Of a stretch of DNA of 64,000 nucleotides, positions 12,990-24,083 are shown piece by piece (within the stretch, counting starts at the first letter, position 1; the number at the start of each line of letters is the position of its first letter). The notes under the pieces were generated by a model. The model saw only the letters and a program-made list of their open reading frames with translations, made no database searches and was not told where the DNA came from. This stretch comes from Sipunculus nudus (Eukaryota > Annelida > Sipuncula > Golfingiida > Sipunculidae), in assembly GCA_026874595.1 (NCBI GenBank), contig CM049319.1, forward strand, positions 13,977,601-14,041,600. Direction: 5' to 3'. The position numbers were made by a program, and so were the translations under genes.

Positions 12990-14615
12990 TGCACAAATTG
13001 TTTAGGAACTTTATATCAAACGTCAACTCTTGATCAATTGCCAACATGCTTAGTGAAGCAGTGTACAGAGGAATTACTGCCAATTATAACAGCCATTGTC
13101 AATCCTCGCTGTCAACATCAAATTTTCCGACAGCCTTCAAGCATGCGCGGGTCTATCCTCTCATTAAGAAACAGGGTCTTGGTAAAGAGTCTCTCAGTAA
13201 CTACAGGCATGTATCAAATCTCAGTTTTGTCTCTAATTTGATCGAGAAAGCTGTCTTGGACCAACTACAGAAGCATCTGGCTGAAGCTGAGGTGTGCGAC
13301 CGCTTTCAGTCAGCGTACCGAGCCTTTCATTCCACAGAGACAGCCCTTCTCAATGTCCAGACAGACATCATGAATAGGCCTGATGAGGGTTTGCCAGTAG
13401 TTTTGGTTCTTTTAGACTTGTCTGCAGCCTTTGATGCATTGGACCACCGCATCCTCCTAGATATGTTTCAGCATGTGTGCGGCATCAAGTCGGATGCTCT
13501 TGAGAGGTTCGAGTCTTACCTTACTGGCCGCTACCAAGCTGTTCAAATAAATAAGGCTGTGTCTGATGAGAAACCCCTACCTTATGGCGTCCCTCAGGGC
13601 TTATGCCTAGGGCCACAACTTTTCTCCATCTATTCTTAACCCCTTTGGGAACTTATTCAGCATTATCGTGTCAACTACCACTGTTACGCAGATGACACCC
13701 GACTTTACCTTTCCTTTCGTCCTGACCAACCCTCTGAATCGCTCGCCAACCTCCACAAGTGCATATCTGAAGTACGTGTCTGGATGTCACATAACATGCA
13801 TATGTTAAATGATAGTAAAACTGAAGTCATTCTATTTGCACCTAAGGCGAAACAACACCTTCTGAAGGACTTCAGTGTGCCAGTTGGGGATGAGATTGGT
13901 CAGTCCAAAACGGTCGTACGCAATCTCGGTGTAAAGCTGTCAAATGTGATGTCCATGAGCAATTACATCGACTCATTCTGTCGGATATCATTTATGCATT
14001 TCAAAATAAGACAATGTCTTTCTATCGACAATGCTAATTCCCTTCTTTGTAACGCTCCGGACTACTTGCTTGTAAAACTCCAACGGGTACAGAATTAAGG
14101 GGCGCGAATCATAACAAAAACACAGAACTTTGACCACATAACTCCAGTACTGATTTCGCTTCACTGGCTACCCATCAAGCAGCGTATTGATTTCAAGGTA
14201 CTTTTACTTGTTTTCAAAGCTTTGAAAAACGTGGCACCAGAAAAAAATTGGTGACCTTTTACAGATCAAAACTGCACCCAGGACACATAGGTCTTCTACC
14301 TCACAGTTTTTAGTCACACCAGTATGTAGGACTGTCACTTACACTTAAAGTGTATTAGTTGTTACGCCCCGAAACTCTGGAACAGTTTATCTGCCAGCAT
14401 CAGGAATGCTGGCTCTATTAATACTTTTCAGAAACATTCAAGACATTTCTTTCTAAACAAGCTTTTAATCTGTAGTGTAGCGTTATTTTTTGGCTCTTTT
14501 CTTTTTTAACCATGTATGCTGTCAACTTTTAAATGTTTTCATATCTTTTATGTAAGCGCTCTGGAGCTAATTATTTTTTAGATTAGGGCGCTTTACAAAT
14601 GTTGTATAATAATAA
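12990..14615 (+). mobile_element. L2/CR1-like non-LTR retrotransposon, truncated and broken
   Basis: Only the reverse transcriptase half remains. In order: LDQLPTCLVKQ, ARVYPLIKK, a decayed NYRPVSNLSF (NYRHVSNLSF), FQSAYR.FHSTETALL, VLLDLSAAFDALDH, GVPQG, the catalytic YADDT (about 13685-13699) and the C-terminal FDHITPVL, LHWLPIKQRIDFK. Lesions: a frame change near 13098, TAA at 13637-13639 and 14096-14098, and another frame change near 14250. The 3' end GCGCTTTACAAATG followed by an AAT run (to about 14615) is typical of the L2/CR1 group. It is inactive. The 5' part, including the endonuclease, is missing. Confidence 0.85.
13046..14098 (+). pseudogene. Reverse transcriptase pseudogene of the L2/CR1-like element
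   Basis: The main frame is continuous from 13046 to 14098 except for one internal TAA at 13637-13639, located between the GVPQG motif and the YADDT motif. The palm-domain residues, including both aspartates of YADDT, are still present, so the break looks fairly recent compared with the decayed 3' part. Confidence 0.75.
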
Positions 14616-14959
14616 TAATAAATGGTCGAGTTTTTTTTACTCAAATCCCCTTTTATTCCTTATGTGACACCTTGAATATTTTTTAAAAAAAATGACAAAT
14701 TTTCTCGGTAATGCCCTAGGACTGTAACGAAACACCGGTGCCCCACTTAATCCTCAAATATCGTACCGGTATCGTTCGTTGCCACGATACCTGGACAAAA
14801 TGGGATCACGTGATGGAAAAAGATAGTTCATGTTTGTAGTTGTGTCCGAGCACCACAGGGGATTTAGGGTTAAACGCATTGCCCGAAGGAGGTGTGACGT
14901 CACGTCATTAGCTTGGGTTGATAGTCTGACTCATCTGCATTGGCACTTTGCCTTTTTTT

Positions 14960-15090
14960 GTCTTCCGGGCCTGTGCGTCTATAGTAACCTTTCTCGACTC
15001 CTTGGGTAGCATACACTCTCAAACACGTTGTAATTGCCTACCATGCAGCAACCATTCACTCATTTTTTGTACAGGGCGCATACATATGGC
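14960..15090 (-). repeat. Fragment sharing its tail with the 10210-10440 repeat
   Basis: The plus strand has AACCTTTCTCGACTC, TGGGTAGCATACA and a CATGCAGC segment, paralleling AACTTTTCTCGGCTC, TGGGGAGCATACA at 10217-10250. No tRNA head is visible. Confidence 0.35.
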
Positions 15091-16263
15091 ACGGACTTTG
15101 GCAAATATATGGCAAATTTACATAAATATACATTTTTGCATGTATTACTCTGTAAATATCTCTGGAAGTGTTAAACAGTAATTGTATAATTAAAGTAGGA
15201 TAAAACACAACTTTCCCTTTCAGAATGTTATTTCAATCACATCAATATAAGGTAGAGGATACGCAATTCATTACAGTTTTTAACAGAGGTTTCCCCCCCT
15301 GGTTTTTACATTTAAAGCCACGACATTCGTCTCTTTTAACCATTTTTTCCGCACCTTTTTTATTTTAAACCTACGTTTATTCTATTCTAAGTATATCCGA
15401 CTGCGTCCGCACTTACGGACGGATCATTTGGATGTTTGCAGAAGACTGACAAATCCGAGGAGTAGCCTGATTTTACAGGTACATGGTACCTTTACACCCC
15501 AGGGTGTTGCTGTACTTGGCTACGCCTGACGCCGCTTAAGCCCAATTCGACACATCACATCGTGACAAGTGAACTCTTTTGGGTGTTGCCTGGCCGAGTA
15601 GTTTACCCGCCGGAATGGATAATAAAAAGTGCTGGGCACAAACCATGCTACTAAACCTAGGGATATCGTGATCCTTTCCTCCAAAGACTAAGAAGGTCGC
15701 TTTGACAATAGCCACAGTGACTCCTCATTTAAAGACCTTTTAAAAAACATGAAATAAAAAATTGAATATTATTACATGCATGTTTAACGTCTGGTCAAGT
15801 CTCCTTCATATTGGTAAACATCTAAGGGGTTTTTAGCTGAGCTGACTTTCAGTCATGCTGAGCTATAGCGATCACACTTTCTCCGTCGTCTTCGCGTCCG
15901 GTGTTCCGTATGTCCGTTGGCGCAGCACTAATCGTAACGCGAGACCTAAAACTTCTAACTAATCATCCAAGGAGGTCCACTAAAAATCTCCACGGAAATC
16001 TGACGTTAGGCCACTGCAACCTATATCCACCGACTTTTGGGCTAAGTTGTGCACCCTAGAATAATTAAAATTTCGTACAAAACTCCAGTATCTGAATAAT
16101 TGATGCATGGATTGTCATGATTATTGCTCTGCTTATTGAGCATGGACAGTTGCATTACCTGATGGCGACACCTGTATTATTTTTCTCAATTTTTTGGGTG
16201 CATTTTATATATTGTTGAGCAATCGTATCAGTTTCTCAGCTCTAGTTTAAACCTGTGTCTTGA

Positions 16264-16267
<4 letters not shown>

Positions 16268-16332
<65 letters not shown>
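16268..16332 (+). repeat. AT dinucleotide microsatellite
   Basis: An uninterrupted AT run of about 65 bases. Confidence 0.95.
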
Positions 16333-16336
<4 letters not shown>

Positions 16337-16743
16337 AGCATACATCGGATTCATATAAATTGGTATATATGAACACTTAAGACATCACTTTATATGCAAA
16401 GATACGGTACTACATCGAATAGAATTTTTGTCATACTGATATGTCTACAAGATTTAGAATTTTACTGATGGTAAAATTTTCTGATTTCAAATTTTTCATA
16501 TATGGGGCAAAATCTGTAGCCTATTTTTTTTCTTGAAATACTTTTCCGATCATTACCAAGTGTTTTTGGGATATGTTGAATAATTTCACTGCTATGTGAT
16601 TTTTGCCTGCAGATGAAAATATCTTTGACAAGTTTAAAACTTGTGACCTTGATCTTGATCTGTTATATCAAATCAGCCGAATTATATTTTATCATCTTTA
16701 GGATCTCTTGTCAATGTGATTATTTATTTCCGTTACTTTCGCC

Positions 16744-17179
16744 TTAAAGTGGCCCAATCACTTATCTGAACTTTATAAACTCAAGATAATCCCTTGGAGC
16801 TTTTATGAAAATAGGCCAGAAAACATGGATATAACCGCACACAGGCTGCTTGTTTTGTTTATATCAACGTGTTAATATATATTTAGGGGCCCGCTAAAAT
16901 AATCAAAACAATTTCAACAAGTCATCTAGCAGCAAGCCAAAGAGACCTTTCTACCCTTGCATATATGCAACCTATCCCCTTAGGATACATGTTTTTCTCA
17001 TTTGTCAACATTGCTGTGTTTACAAACATGTTGTTGATAAACAAGTTCATATATATACACGGAGGCATTATAAAAACTTTTCACAACCAAAATTACCCAT
17101 AGATCTTTAAAATATACACAGAGTAAGCCAGAAATCACGTAAATTCTTTTTCAAAAGGTAGGTGAATGGGCACCTTTAA
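16744..17179 (+). mobile_element. TTAA-flanked MITE, copy A
   Basis: The ends are TTAA-AGTGGCCCAATCA and, inverted, TTAA-AGGTGCCCATTCA. The interior shares long stretches with copies at 38143 and 47557, such as AATCAAAACA, ACAAACATGTTGTTGA and AAGCCAGAAATC. It is about 436 bases with no coding capacity. TTAA flanks are characteristic of piggyBac-type targets; the superfamily is inferred. Confidence 0.7.
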
Positions 17180-17548
17180 ATGTTTATTGCTAACTGTCGG
17201 CAAAGATGCCAAGAATACCTTTTAGACTACCAGGAATTACTAAGAGTGCCGGATTGGATTATTTCGACTTTCTTCGTTGGAATATTAAGTATTCGTTTTG
17301 AGTAACAGTTCCCCGGGAATAGATATTTGTTTGGTTTTCCAAGAATTTCATTTAGCTAAAACGAGGTGTAAAATCTTTATTTCGTTATCCAATTATTGTA
17401 TATATTGTATATAAGCTTTATTTGAAGTTTTATTGTATTGTTTTACGTTCTGAGATTACGTGTCTGAAGTTTTTTTTACACTCCGTTTGTCAGATTCGCC
17501 TTGTGTGAGAGGACCGTAACAATAAACATTCATATTTGCACAAACGCA

Positions 17549-17576
17549 AATAATAATAATAATAATAATAATAATA

Positions 17577-17650
<74 letters not shown>
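17549..17650 (+). repeat. Compound AAT and AT microsatellite
   Basis: An AAT run (to about 17576) is followed directly by about 70 bases of TA. Confidence 0.95.
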
Positions 17651-17652
<2 letters not shown>

Positions 17653-18339
17653 CATTCAGTCGCACATTCCGACGCGCATATAGCCTTTTATGAAAAACAA
17701 CGTAAGTTATTTAAATGAAGCAGTTCGTCCAAAGTTTCTTTATAATGTAGCCCTGTTATCATAAACACAAAGAAGGCACATTCTGCACCTTGGATGGCAT
17801 GCGTTCTCTCATTTGTTGTGTGAGATTAGGGAGACAGTACAGAAATGTACATTACATTGTTTGTATACATCCAGAACACTACTGAGCTTTCGACAACCAA
17901 AGATTCTGCAGGCAACAAAAAAGGCTTTGCGCCAAACTATTCTTAGAATGAGGATCTGCGGAGAACCGATATTAAAAGAAGTAATATCCAGGACAGGGTG
18001 AGGTTTCCAGAGTTCTGTACCACAAAAATCCCAAAACATATTCGTATAAAGCGGACAACCTCGTAACAGGTGGTAATGCTTTTATTTCCTGTATGCATAG
18101 CTGGTTTATGATTTTGAGCTTTTATATATTTTACAAGTGGAATTTTACAATTAAATGTATCGGAAGATATGTTTCTTGAATACCATGATTTCCTTCCACA
18201 CGGAGAGAATTATCATGCATACATATTACAAATGAAATTTTGTGTTATACTTTTAGTCTTTGCAGTTTTCCCACATTCATTTATATCCCATTTATATATT
18301 TTATCCCAATTGTTTTTATGACACCCTAGACTTTCTAAG

Positions 18340-18605
18340 ATTAGCCTTCTTTGAAGGTTCCATAAAGAACAACATACCTATGGTTCCATGAAGAACCTTC
18401 CAAGGTTCTCCACGCAGTCCAACGTAAAGAACCTTGAAGGGTTCCTCTCGGAACTTTTAAATAGGTACTGGATTGAACATGTAAGGTTCCATAAAATAAC
18501 CACTGAGAGGTTGCAAAAGAAACCACGTGTTTAAGGTTGCCCACCCTTAAAGGTTCTCCAGTTATTGCGAAGATCCCGTTTAGGTTCTACCTGGAACCCC
18601 TTTTT
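18340..18605. repeat. Repeat rich in GGTTCC/GGAACC and GGTTCT/AGAACC motifs
   Basis: It contains many short palindromic modules (AAGGTTCCATAAAGAAC, AAGAACCTTCCAAGGTTCT, AAGAACCTTGAAGGGTTCC, GGTTCTACCTGGAACCCC). This style matches small non-autonomous DNA elements seen in many animals; termini were not resolved. The minus frame across it is not a gene. Confidence 0.5.
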
Positions 18606-19786
18606 CCATATAGTATATAAGCAGATGTTTCAGCCACACCTATAATTTGTTTTAAATTAAATTTTTTTTTATTTCCCCTTTTCCAACACTTACATATTAC
18701 TAATACCCAACGCCTTGTTCTTTCAGTTGTATCAGTTTATGAAGCTTGAAATCATTTCTTACATCACTCTTTGTCACAGCCATCCATTATCATGTCATAT
18801 CATGTCAGGTTCACGGATACACTGTACAATGTCCTATGGGCAAAAAAAAATGCATTCTTCCAGAAGTTAAAAGCTGGTCATCCCGAACATAAAATATAAT
18901 ATTTAAATCATACTAGATGAATTTTCACATTTAAAATAATATGATAATATTTATCATTGTGAGTGATGAAAGGTTAAGAAAATATAAAATCAGATTGAAA
19001 TCTCCGGGGGTTAAAGTAACAATTTGTATGAGCTAATATTTCAAGATAAATCATAAATTTTAAAATGCTCACATCTTTTAAAATAAAAATGTTTACTTGT
19101 GTTTATTGTTAAAGATGATTATTCCATCATTGGAATAAAGAGAAAAATCTTGAAAGTCTGATAAAAGAACTTCCGAAAGCACCATTAGGAAGCATACATG
19201 CTTTATCTTCGCAGTAATAATTAATTTTATGGGAATTGTGCAAGTATACTTTGACAATTAGACGAATATAATGAGTTTGTAGATTGTATGATTATCTTTC
19301 ATTTTTTCAGGTTATTTGATTATGTGAATGTAAAAGAACAAACTAGAATATTAGAATAACACTACAAATATGCAACTAATCAGTTCGTTGAATATTTACA
19401 ATTTATATTTTTAATATTAATAACTTATCAATCAATGTGGTGTTTCTTTTGCTAATACCGTAATTACCATTCAATATCAATACAACATCCAGGAAGAAAA
19501 TGAGTTCACAAGAGATTTACCGTACACTTGAGGCAGATCAAGTTATCTTGTGGCCCCCCAATACTGGTGGGTAAAAGGGGTTTCTTTTAGAGAATTTGAT
19601 TAAAATTAAGTCCTGATATAATTTGGCCGACAAGTTAAAGTGATAATTAAAACTTTTATCTTTGTTGAGATTGGTGACGTAATAGATAGGGCTCTGGACA
19701 TTTGGCCGCAAGGTTGTACAAAATATCGTTCCGTTCAGACCTTACTTTACTTCGCTATGTTCTTCCACCCTCTGTCTCCTTCCCGT

Positions 19787-19789
<3 letters not shown>

Positions 19790-19833
<44 letters not shown>
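19790..19833 (+). repeat. CT dinucleotide microsatellite
   Basis: About 22 CT units in a pyrimidine-rich stretch. The Ser/Leu-rich frames across it are artefacts. Confidence 0.95.
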
Positions 19834-19836
<3 letters not shown>

Positions 19837-20229
19837 TCACTGTTTCTCTATTTTTCTTATATTCTTTTTCCATCTCCTCTTCTCTCCTTCAGTACATTTC
19901 TTTCTCTATCCATATTAAACTTACAGTAATATGTGTAAGTATATCATCACATGCACAACTATATATGTATAGTTCATGTTAATATATGCTTCCTTAAACA
20001 CATTCAATGCTTCATACAAATTGCGCTCGGTTAAGGTAGGCCACACACATTTTTTTTTTTTTTTTTTTGGGGGGGGGGGGGTGAGGAGAGAAGGGTGGGT
20101 ACCTGCCTGTTAATGCTCTCTTATTTACCTCTTAATCTTTGTTTGAACATCTACAGAGTTCTATTTCGGTTTGGGACTACATGACAGGGCGGCAGAACAT
20201 GTTTTCTTATCATGTTATTTTGTACGTTG

Positions 20230-20440
20230 GTGACACCCAGGCCCGGTGGCGAGTAACCGCCAAAGACGACGCACTCGTTTATAAGTGATACACAACTGTG
20301 GGGCATAGCTTTTCCATTAAGCACGCAGAGCGCTCACCCAAGGTTGGGGCCTACCGTGAAAATCTCATTGCTCCTCGGCCGAGATTTGAACTCACGATCT
20401 CCCGGTTTTGAGCCCTATGCGCCCCAATAACACAGAAGTC
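20230..20440 (-). mobile_element. tRNA-derived SINE
   Basis: On the minus strand it reads GGGGCGCATAGGGCTCAAAA, then a B-box-like GTGAGTTCAAATCTC, then GATTTTCACGGTAGGCCCC and a tail shared with 473-650. It is the best-preserved of three related copies. The frame that spans it (20351-20776, minus) is a by-product. Confidence 0.6.
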
Positions 20441-21378
20441 GGTCAAAGTCTTTGTTCTATTGATTCCAGGAACAAACATATGGTGCGTTCGGGCCAATTG
20501 TTTTACTGGTCGAGACAAAATAAGTGGAATTTTGCCAGCTTTCCTAGAAAAAATAAAAATTTGCTCCAGTTCTAGAAATAATGAATATATTAAACACAAA
20601 ATTAAGTCCGTTTTCGATACCTTAGAAGAAATTAATAAAAATTGAGATACCATAGAACGAATAAGCAACATTTTTTTAAGAACCTGGTCTTGAATGATCC
20701 ACGAAAAGGTTGTGCGGTGATTTCGTAGAACAGTACATTTTAGTACGGCCTTGGTCATAACATAGCCTTTGCCCACTCCAATATAACCGAGTCTTTCCGA
20801 TGACGCAGGGTTTATTTGAGGTCATATGCAGATTAGTCCTTAGAACCGGATCCTTTGATACACTGCAGCCAACACGCACTTATCCTGATGTAAACGCCTT
20901 GACAACTAGAGTATATACAACTTTAATGGTCCATACGGGTCAATGGCGGCCAGCAACTCTATAACGAGAAATGATTCAAGGGGGGTCAATGGCCCCAAGG
21001 TACTCACTGTTAGCAAAGGATGGCGCATACACATATTACATGTGTAATGTTTGGGTATTGGGTGGAGGACATTTAGAGTTGCTGTGTCATTATTATTATT
21101 ATGTTATTACCATGTGTAAACGAACGGACTAATATCTAGGACTCTTTCTGTAACTTCATTCTGGGAAACTTGTGTGTAATTTTTCCAGTCTGTCTGCGCA
21201 AGAGATATCTCATATCATCACATTTTGCCCTATCTGTTCGAATAATTCATAAATATATGAGCTTATTTCGAAACGCCGCTACTCTAAGCCACCAACCGTG
21301 CTAAAAGGAAATAACAGGAATAGTTTGGTGCCTGTGTTAGGCAACAGTTACTTGACGAGCGCCGGTGTATAAACATCG

Positions 21379-21441
<63 letters not shown>

Positions 21442-22994
21442 TAATTATACACACATATATATTTATTTACTTAAAAATGTAATTTATGATTTACTGGTCA
21501 ACATTTCAAAATTCCCATTAACATATACGAGTCCATGCAGCTTGTGAATTATTAACAATTAACAATTATTTTCAAGCGTTCTAGCAGTACTACATGAAGT
21601 ATGGATAGAACGTTCAAAAAAGCCTGTATTAGCTGTTTGACTGTACCACGGAGAAACTAAGCAGTGTAGCTCACATGGTCCTTTTTCCACATGACCTGGG
21701 GTCACAAATCCACCTAAATTAGATTGTGAATCATTTGGCTTACTCTGGTTGGCTCTAGCCATTTTTCAAGGTTGCCTTAACAACCCATTGTTTGAATTTT
21801 ATATATGTTAAGCATAATATCAAACAAAATTCATAGTTTTAGTCAAATATATTAATCTGTATTAAAAGACGTGTTTTCCAACTACTTATTTTGGACAGAT
21901 GGAGGGTAATTTGGGCTTCACTGCATTGAAGCCAGGATTGTGAGAAAATAAGACACACGACTAATGATTTTGTTGGCCTTATTTATTGTAGAAATAATTA
22001 ACTCTCATTTAAGGAAAAATAATATCAAAATTTATTTTTAAAGTTATGCAAAAGAGGGCAAGATTTCAGGAGTTTTGTAGATGTTATGTATGGGGAAAAA
22101 TAGAGCCACGTATCATTAAGCCACAGTGAGACTGAAGACTGACCGTCTACAAATTGACACTGTTTTAGTCGCTGAGATCCCTGATTCCCTGTGTGTTGAC
22201 ATGTATATATGAACGTATATCATGGCGATGAGGGGATAGCGGACGATTGGTCAAGTGCAGATAACATTGCTGAACCTTTTTAAACTATTCCTTTTTGCTT
22301 CAAAATACACAGATCTCGTTTGTCGCGAGGAATCATTCCAAGTTCGATTAGGCGCTACCAGTTGGCGTAATGTTCTATGGTCAAGCAAACGTATTCTAAA
22401 CCTCATTATATTATCATATAACATATTTGGTTATAAAAAAAGATAAATATAGATTTTACATAATAGGCCCAATTCCTGCATAGAGGAATTACATTTTTTC
22501 TATATATTTTTCCACTAAAAACATGAGGTTGTGTGATTTGTTCAAAAACTAATGGCACAACTATGAGCACTAGCTGCCAACTCGGCAGTGACGTCACACA
22601 CTGGGAAATCCCCTGTGTCAAAAAATTCTAGATCTCAGTAAAAGCACAGTATTTCTGCCACTGTCAGTCCCAAAATTACAGCAGAGAATAAAAACATCAT
22701 GCATTACTAGATCTGAGTTGTTGAAAAAATTCAGTCCAGGATGTCACATGTGTACCAGCCAATTAAAATAGGGCAAAGTCTGGGATCTGGATGAAATCCT
22801 CCTTCACACAACAAACGCACGTGGAATAGGTTTACTCAACCTTCAGAGTCACTTCGTGTTCAATGTTTCTTTTTTTCTTTTTCTTCCTGATATTAAGGAG
22901 GCGTCTGATTGCCAAATACACGCAAAATGTGTATTATCGGGATCTATGAATAAATATACATTATCCTCACGGCGTTACTGTGTAATATTATACG
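20441..22994. other. Intergenic, 3' side of GTPase copy 1
   Basis: AT-rich sequence with an AT run at 21380. It should contain the 3' UTR of copy 1 immediately below 22995, but I see no convincing polyadenylation signal close to the stop. Confidence 0.4.
21380..21437 (+). repeat. AT dinucleotide microsatellite
   Basis: An AT run of almost 60 bases. Confidence 0.95.
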
Positions 22995-23195
22995 TCAGCA
23001 GCCACATTTGTTTTCGTTTATTATTTTCATCCCGCTGTTCGGCATTGTTATAGTACTAGATGTGTGGGAAACAGACCATGTGTCTGACAAGTGATCATTC
23101 GGGTTACCGTAAGAATCCATCAAACATCCGACAAGAAATCTGAAATAATAATAATAGAAAAATATAATAATAATATTTATATTAATATTAATAAT

Positions 23196-23233
<38 letters not shown>

Positions 23234-24048
23234 CAATAATCGTATGTCTGTTAAGAAGTGCGTCTTTGTCGTCTCTGAATTAGTCGTATACCTTTAATTT
23301 AATAAATTGTATTTTATGCATGTAATATTAAATATCTATTCTATGGATTTTGAAAATTAATCTTTTAATATTGACATGGGCATAACATAACACAGCACTG
23401 AAAACATGAATTTACCACGTCTAGCGTGTAAAATTAAGCAACACGTTCTCGAAAGCATGAATTTTCCTTAGGAAATTCCTGAAAATTTCTTAACAAAAAA
23501 TTTTTACCTCATTGTGTCTTCCACCATCACGTTGTCCTTGACAGAAATGTCCGCCCAGCCACTGAACCCGTGCTCTCTACAGAACATCTCTATTTCCTCT
23601 CGCTCCACTTGACGTTTATCAAGGTCTACCTAAAAGAATGGAGAGAATAGCCATTCAGCGCTATAGCTGGAAAATAAAAGTTATTCGTGTTGTTTTTAAT
23701 TTCATAAATTTGTTTATATTAGTTTCAACGAATTTAAATAGCCCGTTTATTTATTTGTTACAAAATTGATAGTTCAAAGGTCTCGATTGTTAGACTTTAT
23801 GACAGGACGATGCTCAAAATGAGGAAATAATCCATACAGATAAAAGATTTTGCATGTTTTACATGATATCCCTGGGAATTAATTTTTACGTGCATTGCAT
23901 TTTTGTGGAGACAAGTGACTTTCTCAGGAACAGATCCTCACCGCCACAACTGTCAGTCACCCGTATACACAGAGCAGTGGCGTCAATTTTTCTTCAAGGT
24001 TGGGGGGATAAACTAGCAACTTTTTTCAAACACACACCAACAGACGTG

Positions 24049-24083
<35 letters not shown>

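Larger units (their letters stand above)
14616..16743. other. Intergenic, probable old repeats
   Basis: The stretch 15830-16210, starting TTTTAGCTGAGCTGACTTTC and including GCTGAGCTATAGCGATCAC, has the look of a dispersed mollusc repeat. No second copy is in this window, so that is an impression only. No coding exon was recognised. Confidence 0.35.
17651..20229. other. Intergenic, no gene recognised
   Basis: Apart from the GGTTCC-rich repeat (18340-18605), the CT run and a T/G homopolymer pair near 20050-20081, this is AT-rich sequence with short frames that lack motifs. Confidence 0.5.

Noticed and set aside
17456-17683. Frames rich in Tyr-Ile on both strands
   Set aside because: They are translations of the AT and AAT microsatellites; the same applies to frames at 4818-5063, 21365, 24026-24296, 30797-31213, 42674-43077, 49231, 53373 and 57521-58185.
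18341-18544. A 67-codon minus frame
   Set aside because: It lies wholly in the GGTTCC-rich repeat.
20351-20776. A 141-codon minus frame
   Set aside because: Its end lies in a tRNA-derived SINE and it has no recognisable domain.
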